Notes under the pieces: model-generated | Seen by the model: only the letters and a program-made list of their open reading frames with translations | What the model was told of the DNA's origin: nothing | The model's database searches: none | Shown here: in pieces, positions 17,989-25,960 of the stretch | How positions within the stretch are numbered: position 1 is the stretch's first letter | Layout of the letters: each line of letters starts with the position of its first letter | Program-made: the position numbers and the translations under genes | Origin: Candidatus Aminicenantota bacterium | Lineage (GTDB): Bacteria > Acidobacteriota > Aminicenantia > UBA2199 | DNA: 42,476 nt | Assembly: GCA_026393835.1 (NCBI GenBank) | Contig: JAPKZK010000016.1 | Span: forward strand, 1-42,476 | Reading direction: 5' to 3'

Positions 17989-18597
17989 ATGATTAAATTA
18001 GCGGTATTCGATATGGACGGCACTATATTTGAGAGCTACCTGGACTGGCTTAAAATACGAGAAGAATTGAAGATACCCAGGAGTGACAGTATCTTGCAAG
18101 ATATTTATAAAGATGGTAAAGTCGATAAGGTCCGGTTGGAGATACTGGAAAGGTACGAGAGAGAAAACACCTTAAAAACAAAACCCATCGATGGATTTTC
18201 CGAATGCTTGCGTTATCTTGAAACCCGGCAAATTAAGACGGCCCTGGTGACGAATAACAACAAACAAAATACCGATTTTCTTTTAACCCGGTTTAATTTA
18301 TGTTTCGAGGTGGTTATTACCCGTGAGATGCAATTATGGAAACCGGAACCCGATGCATTTTTTTATATAATGAATTTATACGGGTGCACCGCGGAAGAGA
18401 TTATTTCGATAGGGGATAGTCATTACGATGTCCGGGCATCCAGGGCGGCGCGGATACCTGCAATTTACATCATTGAAAAGGAAGATAGGGGAGTCCCGAT
18501 AGAGAGTGCGCGCGATGATGGAATTACCTATTTCACCGATTATTACCACCTGAAAGAAATTTTAGAATCCAAATGTCGACATGTCGACATTACTTGA
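17989..18597 (+). CDS. HAD-superfamily hydrolase, phosphoglycolate-phosphatase-like
   Basis: 202 residues. The nucleophile motif is FDMDGTIFE at residues 6-14; motif II is VTNNN; the motif III lysine lies in LWKPEPDAF; motif IV is IGDSHYDVRAS. A small alpha-helical cap sits between motifs I and II, as in the Gph-like subclass. It probably dephosphorylates a small phosphorylated metabolite; the substrate is undetermined. The final codons run through a perfect 20-bp palindrome (18572-18591), 21 bp upstream of the parA -35 box. Confidence 0.88.
   Translation: MIKLAVFDMDGTIFESYLDWLKIREELKIPRSDSILQDIYKDGKVDKVRLEILERYERENTLKTKPIDGFSECLRYLETRQIKTALVTNNNKQNTDFLLTRFNLCFEVVITREMQLWKPEPDAFFYIMNLYGCTAEEIISIGDSHYDVRASRAARIPAIYIIEKEDRGVPIESARDDGITYFTDYYHLKEILESKCRHVDIT
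18572..18591. promoter_or_regulatory. Perfect 20-bp palindrome before the parA promoter
   Basis: AATGTCGACATGTCGACATT equals its own reverse complement and contains two overlapping ATGTCGACAT decamers. It lies over the last codons of the HAD gene, upstream of the parA -35 at 18612. It could be an operator or partition-protein site; it does not match the canonical parS sequence. Confidence 0.5.
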
Positions 18598-18611
18598 ATG
18601 CAAATTTTCGC

Positions 18612-18640
18612 TTGACAAAAAGGGAGAAATTGAATAATAT
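18612..18640 (+). promoter_or_regulatory. Consensus promoter of parA-parB
   Basis: TTGACA (18612-18617), 17-nt spacer, TAATAT (18635-18640); predicted +1 about 18647, leaving a 40-nt leader with an AAGGAG RBS. Confidence 0.75.
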
Positions 18641-18686
18641 AAATGCATCATTTTTCACACCATCAAATGATTAAAAAAAAGGAGTA

Positions 18687-19448
18687 ATGAAAGTGATTAT
18701 AACAATTGCAAATCAAAAAGGAGGCGTCGGCAAAACGACAACCTCCATTAATGTGTCCGCGGCGCTGGCTTTCCTGGGATACAAAACCCTCCTGGTGGAT
18801 ATGGATCCCCAGGCCAATTCGACCGTTTCATTTATCGACCCTCGTGATTTAACTGAAACCATATTCGATTTACTGGAAAACAACGATCTGTCGGTGGATA
18901 ACATTGTACAGCCCACCGGCATAAATAATTTATTCGTTTTGCCGTCATCCATTGCATTGGCGAAACTGGAGTCCAAACTAATCGGGGAGATCGACGGCCA
19001 TTTCAGGTTAAAGGATAAACTCGACAATTTTAAGTATAACTATGATTATATAATCATCGATACGCCCCCGACGTTGGGCCTGATTACCATCAATTCGTTG
19101 GTGGCGGCCACACACTTGCTGATTCCCATACAGTCTTCCTATTTCGCCCTGGAAGGGACCGACGACCTGTTGGAAACCTTTGAAAAAGTCAGGTCCCGGA
19201 GTAACCCGGACCTGGTGCTTATGGGTGTCGTGGTTACCATGTACGACCATCGCACCATTATTGCCAAAGACAGCGTGGAGCATATCAAAAAATTATTTGG
19301 CAATAAGTTATTTAAAACCTTTATTTCCAGGAATGTGCGGTTGGAAGAAAGTCCCGCTTACAAAGAATCGATTTTTACGTTTGCTCCCAATTCCAAAGGG
19401 GCTGAGGAATACCAGGCGCTGGCAAAGGAGATAGTCAAAAATGGCTAA
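18687..19448 (+). CDS. parA: ParA family ATPase (chromosome/plasmid partition)
   Basis: 253 residues, typical for chromosomal ParA/Soj. The deviant Walker A is KGGVGKTT with the signature lysine; DMDPQANST is the A' motif and IIDTPPTLG the Walker B. ParA forms ATP-dependent DNA-bound gradients that move ParB-parS complexes. The ATG follows AAAAGGAGTA. parB begins 8 nt before the parA stop. No gidA/gidB or replication genes flank the pair, so it is not in the usual origin setting. Confidence 0.93.
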   Translation: MKVIITIANQKGGVGKTTTSINVSAALAFLGYKTLLVDMDPQANSTVSFIDPRDLTETIFDLLENNDLSVDNIVQPTGINNLFVLPSSIALAKLESKLIGEIDGHFRLKDKLDNFKYNYDYIIIDTPPTLGLITINSLVAATHLLIPIQSSYFALEGTDDLLETFEKVRSRSNPDLVLMGVVVTMYDHRTIIAKDSVEHIKKLFGNKLFKTFISRNVRLEESPAYKESIFTFAPNSKGAEEYQALAKEIVKNG

Positions 19449-20310
19449 AAAAGTTGGGCTTCCTGATTTTGTGAAATCAAAATATGACAACCACTTCGTC
19501 GATGAAATATCGCAGCGAACGCGAACCATCGTTATCCGGAACATTCCCCTTGAGAAATTAACCGCCAACGTATTACAGCCCAGGAAAGATTTTGGGGATT
19601 TAACCGAATTATCCGAATCCATCAAAGAAAAGGGCATACTGGAACCCGTTTTGGTGAGGCCCAAAGACGGCCAATTTGAAATCGTCGCCGGCGAGCGGCG
19701 CTACAGGGCGGCAAAATTGGCCGGACTTAAGGAAATTCCCTGTATCGAATACGATGTCCCCGATAATGAAGCCCTGGAATTATCCATTATAGAGAATATC
19801 CAACGAAAGGACCTGGATATTTATGAACAATCGTATTCGTTGAAATCCTTATCCGAGATTTACGGCTATACGCACCAGGACATTGCCCAGAAGATCGGCA
19901 AATCCCGCGTGACTGTCACTGAACTGATTCGCATTACCGATTTACCGCCCAATGTTTTACAACAGTGCATGGAATTAAATATTACTTCTAAAACATTTCT
20001 CCTGGAATTGGTGAAACTGGAAGACGTAGACCAAATGCTGGAGGTTTTACAAAATTACTCGGAAAAACCATTCTCCAGGGAAAAAATCAAGGAGAAACGA
20101 AAAGGTGAAGAAGAGTCCACTGAAAAACCTGTCGGCAGCAAAAACGACAGTGGTTTAAAATTCCAGTTTACCACCGAGGACAAAACGGTTAAAATCAAGT
20201 TCGATATCAAATCGAAGGATACGGATAAAAACAAAATCATTGAAGTCCTTGAAAAATTGATAATCGACCTGAAAGAGGATAAAATCAACCTTAATAGCCT
20301 GAACCCGTGA
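19441..20310 (+). CDS. parB: ParB/RepB/Spo0J family partition protein
   Basis: 289 residues. The N-terminal CTP-binding ParB domain (about 35-130) shows LTANVLQPRKDF, VAGERRYRAAKLAG (GERRxRA) and ELSIIENIQRKDL (ENxQR). The central helix-turn-helix is YTHQDIAQKIGKSRVTVTEL (about 140-160). A charged linker and C-terminal dimerisation region follow. It loads at parS sites and cooperates with ParA in DNA segregation. Overlaps parA. No canonical 16-bp parS was seen in the window. Confidence 0.93.
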   Translation: MAKKVGLPDFVKSKYDNHFVDEISQRTRTIVIRNIPLEKLTANVLQPRKDFGDLTELSESIKEKGILEPVLVRPKDGQFEIVAGERRYRAAKLAGLKEIPCIEYDVPDNEALELSIIENIQRKDLDIYEQSYSLKSLSEIYGYTHQDIAQKIGKSRVTVTELIRITDLPPNVLQQCMELNITSKTFLLELVKLEDVDQMLEVLQNYSEKPFSREKIKEKRKGEEESTEKPVGSKNDSGLKFQFTTEDKTVKIKFDIKSKDTDKNKIIEVLEKLIIDLKEDKINLNSLNP

Positions 20311-20376
20311 TTTTTAGCGTTTTGCATATCTAGCTAGTTTACATAATATGTCTTATCCGAAATCAAATATTGATGG

Positions 20377-20397
20377 GGAACAGGCGCTGCCTGTTCC
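20377..20397. repeat. REP-like palindrome, GGAACAGGC type
   Basis: A 21-bp palindrome made of GGAACAGGC and its complement around a short centre. Two close relatives lie inside the MITE-like element at 36570-36725. It is in the 343-bp gap between parB and the next gene, which otherwise holds only a possible relic frame. Confidence 0.65.
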
Positions 20398-20534
20398 TTC
20401 CAAATGCAATGTTGGAACAGGGACGCCCGATCAGCGACAATTAAGCAAGAAACGTGGCCAGCTAAGATAAAATGTTCTTTATTATTTAAAAGTACTTCGT
20501 ATTTATTATTTCAATCCGATTGTATTACACATGT

Positions 20535-20657
20535 GGTACAGATGGATTTGTGGAAAAGTTTGAGGAAAAAAACGATTCGCCAGATGTTAATTGTATGGCT
20601 GCCGTAGTACAATATTTATTGTGGGAAAAAATGTTGAAAAAGAAAAAAGCCTTTTAG
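20535..20657 (+). pseudogene. Possible C-terminal relic of an unrecognised gene
   Basis: A 40-codon frame ending at TAG 20657 reads like a real protein tail (FVEKFEEKNDSPDVNCMAAV then QYLLWEKML and a lysine run) but has no start or RBS. It overlaps the stop of the minus-strand gene by 4 bp. Speculative. Confidence 0.25.
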
Positions 20658-21592
20658 AAACGCAAAAACAAGGGTAAAAGGATGAAAAATACGATAAGTC
20701 CTTTACCCCAGATGGTGAGTTGTATATTACCCAGGTTCTCTTTCCTCTTATTAATCACATAAACAATACCTGAAAGACCGCCAAAAAAGAAAAGCACAGC
20801 CAGCCCGACGGAAATAACGGCTGCCACTGTAGGCGAAATATTCACACCCAGGAGACTGCTGAGCCAGGAAAAAGGTATGGTAAACAGGGCTTTTTTAAAA
20901 TCCAACAGTAAAAAGAGTCCCAGGTAATAGAAAAAAGAGATGCAGAAGGCCTTACCGTAAAAAGCAGTCAGGATAAGAATCAGCAGCAAGGGAAGGTAAA
21001 AATATACGTAATAGGGAATTTTCAGGTAATCGGCGTCTTCGACGCGGTTTACGATAAACGAAAGCGGCTGCGCTGAGGCGCCCGCCTTCTCCCCTACCCC
21101 CTCATTGGATAACCGACGGGCAATATTCCAATATATTGCGGGGAAAATGGCTGAGCCATAATAAACCGCCCGGTTAGCGACTTTATCGGTCCGAACTTCA
21201 AGTATCTCGGTGGGATGAAAAAAATAGTCCACGAATCCTTTACCGGGAAGTACGTTCATGATGCCCACATTAACCAGGGGATTTTTACTCCGGCTGTGGA
21301 TCAAAAAAACAGCGGGATGAAAGAAATCATAATAAGACACCACGGTCACTTCCCTGATTTGCGAATTTACCAGGCCGGTTAACCTTCCCCGGGCGGTTTC
21401 ATATTCGGAAAGTCCTAAAAATCGATAATTCGCCAGCGATATCGATTGGTTGCCTTGCAATTCCAGTTTCACCGCATTCCAGCATATGGTCAGGTTGATA
21501 AAGCGGGCCGCCGCCAGCATCAAAAGGATAAGTAAACTTATCATAAAAACCTTTCCTGCCTTATGTTCTTTAATTTTCAATGAATCTTTCAT
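20654..21592 (-). CDS. Hypothetical polytopic membrane protein
   Basis: 312 residues, family not recognised. One N-terminal membrane helix (about 15-33) is followed by a ~170-residue soluble, probably periplasmic, part. Four hydrophobic helices come after about residue 198 (YYVYFYLPLLLILILTAF, a second at FFYYLGLFLLL, then VAAVISVGLAVLFFFGG, and GLIVFFILLPLFL). The layout of one helix, an outside domain and a helix bundle suggests a signalling or transport accessory protein, but nothing specific can be said. It lies 21 bp downstream of the ribbon-helix-helix gene on the same strand and may share its transcript. Confidence 0.75.
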   Translation of the reverse strand: MKDSLKIKEHKAGKVFMISLLILLMLAAARFINLTICWNAVKLELQGNQSISLANYRFLGLSEYETARGRLTGLVNSQIREVTVVSYYDFFHPAVFLIHSRSKNPLVNVGIMNVLPGKGFVDYFFHPTEILEVRTDKVANRAVYYGSAIFPAIYWNIARRLSNEGVGEKAGASAQPLSFIVNRVEDADYLKIPYYVYFYLPLLLILILTAFYGKAFCISFFYYLGLFLLLDFKKALFTIPFSWLSSLLGVNISPTVAAVISVGLAVLFFFGGLSGIVYVINKRKENLGNIQLTIWGKGLIVFFILLPLFLRF

Positions 21593-21613
21593 CTTTCTAC
21601 CTTCCTTAAAACC

Positions 21614-21832
21614 TTAAAAATAGCCCAGGTTTTTTAACCGCTGCTGGATGGCCTCGGATTCTTCTTTGGTCAGTTCTTTCGTCTCATCGGCCCCAAATCC
21701 TAATGACACCAGGTCCCTTAATACATATACCACGAATTCGTTCACGCTGCTGAATCCACTGTCGCCGATAATGACCTTTAAACGCTCATACAGCGGCCGC
21801 GGAATTTTTATAGTTACTTTGTCTTTTATCAT
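21614..21832 (-). CDS. Small ribbon-helix-helix (CopG/Arc-like) protein
   Basis: 72 residues. The N-terminal strand KVTIKIPRPLYERLKVII plus SSVNEFVVYVLRDLVSL has the beta-alpha-alpha pattern of ribbon-helix-helix DNA-binding proteins. It may be a repressor of its own transcript or of the divergent sulfate operon, whose promoter lies 45-73 bp away. No toxin gene adjoins it, so an antitoxin role is not supported. The C-terminal tail is acidic and Lys-rich. Confidence 0.75.
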   Translation of the reverse strand: MIKDKVTIKIPRPLYERLKVIIGDSGFSSVNEFVVYVLRDLVSLGFGADETKELTKEESEAIQQRLKNLGYF

Positions 21833-21876
21833 ATACCCATTTTAAATGGAAAAAATGTAAAAGTCAATTTTTTCTC

Positions 21877-21905
21877 TTGAAAAAAAAGGTGTTTTGTACT
21901 ATAAT
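21877..21905 (+). promoter_or_regulatory. Consensus promoter of the sulfate transport operon
   Basis: TTGAAA (21877-21882), 17-nt spacer, perfect TATAAT (21900-21905); predicted +1 about 21912. It lies in the divergent region shared with the ribbon-helix-helix gene. Confidence 0.75.
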
Positions 21906-21957
21906 CGGAGTATGATTATATTATCAAAAGGATACAACGAATGAAATGGAGGTATTT

Positions 21958-23028
21958 ATGAAACATGTATTGATTTTGTTAATGGTTGCGGCAGTTGGTT
22001 TTAGCGGCTGCGGCGGAGAAAAAGACAAAGCGACCGGTGCGGGAGATAATCAGACTATTTCCAGCGTTACACTGACCCTGGGAGCCTATACTGTTCCCAA
22101 AGAGGCTTATCAGAAAGGGATCATCCCCGCATTTAAAAAGATGTGGAAAGAAAAAACCGGCCAGGATGTTAATTTCCAGGAATCTTATATTGCTTCCGGT
22201 GAACAATCACGCAACATCGTATCCGGTTTCGAGGCAGATATCGCCGCCCTCTCCCTGGAACATGATGTGAACCGATTGGCCGACGCCGGTTTAATTACCC
22301 ACGACTGGAAAGCCAAAAAATGTAATGGTTTCGTCACTCGTTCCCTGGTGGTAATGGTCCACCGTCCCAATAATCCCAAAAACGTAAAAACATGGGAAGA
22401 CCTCACTAAACCCGACATCGATGTCATCTACCCCAATCCCAGGATGTCCGGCGGCGCCATGTGGTTCGTCAACGCCATTTACGGCGCCGGGCTTAAGAAA
22501 ATCGATCTGGAAACGGGTTCAAAAGATTCGGACCAGGCCCGCACTTATGGTAGAAAACTTTTAAAAGACGTCCAGGCCCGGGTCAAAGTGATGGATAAAT
22601 CGGGCCGCGCCTCGGTTACTACTTTTGAAAACGGGTTCGGCGACGTTATGCTGACCTACGAAAATGAGGCCCTGCTGCGCCAATTACAGGGCAAAGACTT
22701 TCCTTTTATTATCCCGGAAGCCACCCTGTTGATTGAAAACCCCATTGCCGTGGTGGACAAATATGTCGATAAACACGGAACCCGACAGGTGGCTGAAGCT
22801 TTCCTGGAATTCACATATACCCAGGAAGCGCAGCGGTATTTCGCCGAATATGGTTTCCGTTCCGTGGATGAAACGGTGGCCAAAGAGTTCGAAGCCAGGT
22901 ACCCTGTACCGAAATACTTATTCGATATGTCCTACCTGGGTGGGTGGAAAAAAGTAAGTACCGACATTTACGGAGAACAAGGCGTCTGGACCCTCATTGT
23001 CCAGGAACTGGGCCAAAATGAAAAATAA
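21958..23028 (+). CDS. Sulfate/thiosulfate ABC transporter substrate-binding lipoprotein
   Basis: 356 residues from ATG 21958, chosen because GGAGG sits 7 nt upstream; an earlier in-frame ATG at 21946 lies in the RBS region. A lipoprotein signal peptide ends in GFSGC with Cys18 as the likely acylated residue. The mature part matches the Sbp/CysP family: SYIASGEQSRNIVSGFEADI, NPKNVKTWEDLTKPDIDVIY, NPRMSGGAMWF, and YLGGWKKVSTDIYGEQGVW near the end. It binds sulfate or thiosulfate outside the inner membrane and delivers it to the permeases. It is the first gene of the operon and overlaps the next by 11 nt. Confidence 0.93.
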   Translation: MKHVLILLMVAAVGFSGCGGEKDKATGAGDNQTISSVTLTLGAYTVPKEAYQKGIIPAFKKMWKEKTGQDVNFQESYIASGEQSRNIVSGFEADIAALSLEHDVNRLADAGLITHDWKAKKCNGFVTRSLVVMVHRPNNPKNVKTWEDLTKPDIDVIYPNPRMSGGAMWFVNAIYGAGLKKIDLETGSKDSDQARTYGRKLLKDVQARVKVMDKSGRASVTTFENGFGDVMLTYENEALLRQLQGKDFPFIIPEATLLIENPIAVVDKYVDKHGTRQVAEAFLEFTYTQEAQRYFAEYGFRSVDETVAKEFEARYPVPKYLFDMSYLGGWKKVSTDIYGEQGVWTLIVQELGQNEK

Positions 23029-23860
23029 CCGAACAGCCAGGAAAGGAAAGGTTGCTAAACTGAGTTACGGCGATTTGACCGTTCGCAGCCTTTCCTTTCT
23101 CTATATCGGCTTAATGATTGTCTTGCCCATCGCGGCGATAACCATGGCGTCTTTCAAAGGCGGCCCGGGGCATTTATGGAAGCAAATCCTCCAGCCGCAG
23201 GCGCTTTCTTCATTAAAATTGACCTTCCTGTTGGCATTGGTCATGGTGGTCATTAATGTCATTACCGGGACGGCTACTGCCTGGGTGTTGGTGCGTTATC
23301 GTTTCCCGTTGAAAAATACCATCAATGCCCTGGTGGATATTCCATTTGCCATTCCCACGTTGGTTACCGGTATGATGTTGGTGGTGCTTTACGGTCCGCG
23401 CAGCGTCCTGGGTATTTTCCTGCAAAATCACGGCATCGAAGTGATATACAATAAACCGGGCATCATCCTGGCCCTGCTTTTCGTGACCTTTCCTTTCGTG
23501 GTGCGTTCGGTTCAGCCGGTATTGATGGAGATGGAAAAAGACATGGAAGAAGCGGCGCTGACATTGGGCGCCTCCAAACGCCAGTCTTTTTTCCGGGTGG
23601 TACTCCCTACCCTACTGCCTTCGATCCTGACCGGTGCGGCGCTGTCTTTCAGCCGCGCGCTGGGTGAATTCGGGTCTATCGTGGTGGTGGCCGGCAATAT
23701 TCCTTTTAAAACCCAGGTAAGCGCCGTTTATATTTACGGTGAAGTGGAAAGCGAGAATTTGCAAGGCGCACTTGGCTCGGCCGTGGTGCTGCTGGCTTTT
23801 TCCTTGCTTACCCTGGTTATTTTAAACCTGATTCAGCGCTGGAGTTCCAAATATGATTGA
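23018..23860 (+). CDS. cysT: Sulfate ABC transporter permease CysT (CysU)
   Basis: 280 residues from ATG 23018; a longer frame from TTG 22997 is unlikely because it only overlaps the upstream gene. Six hydrophobic segments and the ABC-permease EAA loop (EEAALTLGASKRQSFFRVVL) are visible, with SFSRALGEFGSIVVVAGNIP typical of CysT. It forms half of the inner-membrane channel for sulfate or thiosulfate. It overlaps both neighbours, so all are made from one transcript. Confidence 0.94.
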   Translation: MKNNRTARKGKVAKLSYGDLTVRSLSFLYIGLMIVLPIAAITMASFKGGPGHLWKQILQPQALSSLKLTFLLALVMVVINVITGTATAWVLVRYRFPLKNTINALVDIPFAIPTLVTGMMLVVLYGPRSVLGIFLQNHGIEVIYNKPGIILALLFVTFPFVVRSVQPVLMEMEKDMEEAALTLGASKRQSFFRVVLPTLLPSILTGAALSFSRALGEFGSIVVVAGNIPFKTQVSAVYIYGEVESENLQGALGSAVVLLAFSLLTLVILNLIQRWSSKYD

Positions 23861-24689
23861 AGTAAAACATTACGGCCAGAAAAAAGTAGGTCAATGGATA
23901 ATAACCGGCCTGGTGCTGGCGTGGTTTTTCGTGTTGGTGTTTTTTCCTCTTTTCGGTATTGTCAAGGAAACCGTCGCTTTCGGGTTGAAAGCGTTTATTT
24001 CCTCGTTAATTTCCCCGGCGTCGCTGCATGCTTTCTGGTTGACGCTTTTACTTACGGTCGTCGCCGTTGTGCTTAATACGGTATTGGGCGTTGTGATGGC
24101 CATCATGTTTGCACGGCATCATTTTAAGGGGAAACTTTTGCTGGAGACGGTGTTGGATTTGCCGTTTGCTGTTTCGCCGGTGGTGGCGGGGGTGATGTTG
24201 ATAATTTTGTTCGGCCCCAATGGGTGGATCGGTAATTGGTTTGAATCGATGAATATCAAGATTATTTATGCGCTGCCGGGTATGATGTTGGCCACTATAT
24301 TTGTAACCATCCCGTTCGTGACGCGGGAGATTTTACCTGTTTTGCGGGAATTCGGCAGGGAGCAGGAGGAGGCGGCGTCGACGTTGGGGGCTTCGGGATG
24401 GCAGACGTTTTGGCGGGTCACGTTGCCTTCGATTAAGTGGGCGTTGGCTTACGGGATCACGCTTACGATAGCCCGGTCCATCGGGGAATTCGGCGCGGTG
24501 TTGGTGGTAAGCGCCAGCATTATCAATAAAACCCAGACAGCTACATTGTTGATCCACGATCAGTTTACGGATTTTAATTACGCCGGGGCTTTTTCCGCGG
24601 CCCTGGTGTTGGCCATAGTATCATTCATTATTATCACAGTAATTCAATTTGTTTATAAAAGAAAAGAAAAAGGACTGCACAATGCTTAA
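23853..24689 (+). CDS. cysW: Sulfate ABC transporter permease CysW
   Basis: 278 residues, six membrane helices; the EAA loop reads EEAASTLGASGWQTFWRVTL and the following helix TIARSIGEFGAVLVVSASI, characteristic of CysW. It pairs with CysT as the other half of the channel. It begins 8 nt inside cysT and ends over the ATG of a small ORF that separates it from cysA. Confidence 0.94.
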   Translation: MIEVKHYGQKKVGQWIITGLVLAWFFVLVFFPLFGIVKETVAFGLKAFISSLISPASLHAFWLTLLLTVVAVVLNTVLGVVMAIMFARHHFKGKLLLETVLDLPFAVSPVVAGVMLIILFGPNGWIGNWFESMNIKIIYALPGMMLATIFVTIPFVTREILPVLREFGREQEEAASTLGASGWQTFWRVTLPSIKWALAYGITLTIARSIGEFGAVLVVSASIINKTQTATLLIHDQFTDFNYAGAFSAALVLAIVSFIIITVIQFVYKRKEKGLHNA

Positions 24690-24837
24690 ATCAAAAGTTT
24701 TTGGAGCAGCATGCTGCTGCACCCTATTGCACGGCCTTTCGTTTTCCTCCATACAGGGCATTGTCTCAAATTCTAAGAGGGGTGCACGCGCCGTGTGCCC
24801 GCCGGAGGCAGCATTTAAAGGGAGGTGGCGTTCATGA
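24682..24837 (+). CDS. Small Cys-containing ORF coupled between cysW and cysA
   Basis: 51 residues, family not recognised (starts [19 protein letters not shown]). Its ATG overlaps the cysW stop (ATGCTTAA) with AAGGA 6 nt upstream, and its TGA overlaps the cysA ATG in an ATGA junction. Both junctions are of the kind used for translational coupling, which argues for translation. Features seen: a CCC run at 12-14, a short hydrophobic stretch and a basic C-terminus. The DNA contains the 12-bp palindrome GCAGCATGCTGC. It could equally be a chance frame in a short insertion between the two transporter genes. Confidence 0.45.
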   Translation: MLKSKVFGAACCCTLLHGLSFSSIQGIVSNSKRGARAVCPPEAAFKGRWRS

Positions 24838-25949
24838 GTGGAATACGGGTGAGTCATTTGACCAAGAGGTTTGGCGATTTTACTGCCGTGGATGATGTGA
24901 GTTTCGATGTTAATGGTGGGGAACTGGCGGCATTGTTGGGGCCCAGCGGTTCCGGTAAGAGTACGATCTTGAGAATTATTGCGGGGTTGGAGCAGCCGGA
25001 TAATGGGCAGATATTTTTAACCGGCCAGGATGTCACCAACAGCAGGGCGCAGAAGCGGAACGTGGGGTTTGTGTTCCAGCATTATGCGCTTTTCAAGCAT
25101 ATGACGGTAGAGAAAAACATTGCCTTCGGGTTGGAGATACAGAAGAAGGGTAAGAAGGAGATCAAGGAAAAGGTAGCGGAATTGATCGACCTGGTGAAGT
25201 TGAATGGGTATAATCAGCATTACCCGTCGCAGTTATCCGGTGGGCAGCGGCAGCGGGTGGCGTTGGCGCGGGCATTGGCCCCGGAACCGCGGGTTTTATT
25301 GCTGGATGAACCTTTCGGCGCGCTGGACGCCAAGGTTAGGAAAAATTTGTCGCGTTGGATCCGGGATTTGCATGACCGGATTCATGTAACCAGCGTTTTT
25401 GTTACTCATGACCAGAACGAGGCGATTGAGATCGCGGATAAACTGATCCTGGTGAATCGCGGCAGGATCGAACAGATCGGGACCGCGCCGGAAGTGTATG
25501 AAACCCCGGCCACTAAATTTGCCGCCAGTTTCGTGGGTAATGTGAATGTCATCGAGGCCATATTGGAAAAGGAAAGGATAGCGATTAACGGTGTCGAGGG
25601 CAGCTTGAAGCATCAGCCGTTGGAGAACGGCTCATTTGAGCCTGGGGAAGTGATTTTACTGGTGCGGCCCGAGGATACGACTATTTCGCGGGAACATTCC
25701 GTCGAGACTCCGGGTTGGATTCCTTGCGATATTACCGGGGTTCATTACCGGGGGAGTTTTTATGAAATCGATTTGCAGGTGGGAACCAACGCCGTGAAAT
25801 GTATTATAAATAAAGAAATTTACGTACAGCAGCAGTGGCGGGAGAAGCAAAAAGCGCATGTTCATTTCAAGCAGTATAAAGTCTTCGAGGTTTCCGACGG
25901 TTACCAAACGGTCCATGCCATGCTGAAGCAGTTGGGGTACATCGAATAA
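24834..25949 (+). CDS. cysA: Sulfate/thiosulfate ABC transporter ATP-binding protein CysA
   Basis: 371 residues from ATG 24834, preceded by GGGAGG; the GTG at 24825 overlaps the RBS. Walker [11 protein letters not shown]-loop VFQHYALF, signature LSGGQRQR, Walker [13 protein letters not shown] and switch His in VTHDQ are all intact. The C-terminal ~130 residues form a TOBE-type regulatory domain ([11 protein letters not shown]). It powers the CysT/CysW permease on the cytoplasmic face. Confidence 0.95.
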   Translation: MSGIRVSHLTKRFGDFTAVDDVSFDVNGGELAALLGPSGSGKSTILRIIAGLEQPDNGQIFLTGQDVTNSRAQKRNVGFVFQHYALFKHMTVEKNIAFGLEIQKKGKKEIKEKVAELIDLVKLNGYNQHYPSQLSGGQRQRVALARALAPEPRVLLLDEPFGALDAKVRKNLSRWIRDLHDRIHVTSVFVTHDQNEAIEIADKLILVNRGRIEQIGTAPEVYETPATKFAASFVGNVNVIEAILEKERIAINGVEGSLKHQPLENGSFEPGEVILLVRPEDTTISREHSVETPGWIPCDITGVHYRGSFYEIDLQVGTNAVKCIINKEIYVQQQWREKQKAHVHFKQYKVFEVSDGYQTVHAMLKQLGYIE

Positions 25950-25960
25950 AGGAGTGTAAG

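Noticed and set aside
18600..20310. parS sites near parAB
   Set aside because: No sequence close to the canonical TGTTTCACGTGAAACA was seen; the nearby palindrome is different.
20404..20607. 67-codon ORF after parB
   Set aside because: No RBS, unlikely composition, and a different frame (ending 20657) looks more protein-like.
22997..23018. TTG start for cysT
   Set aside because: Only adds 7 codons overlapping the binding-protein gene; ATG 23018 fits the family better.
24825..24834. GTG start for cysA
   Set aside because: It overlaps the GGGAGG RBS that is correctly spaced for ATG 24834.
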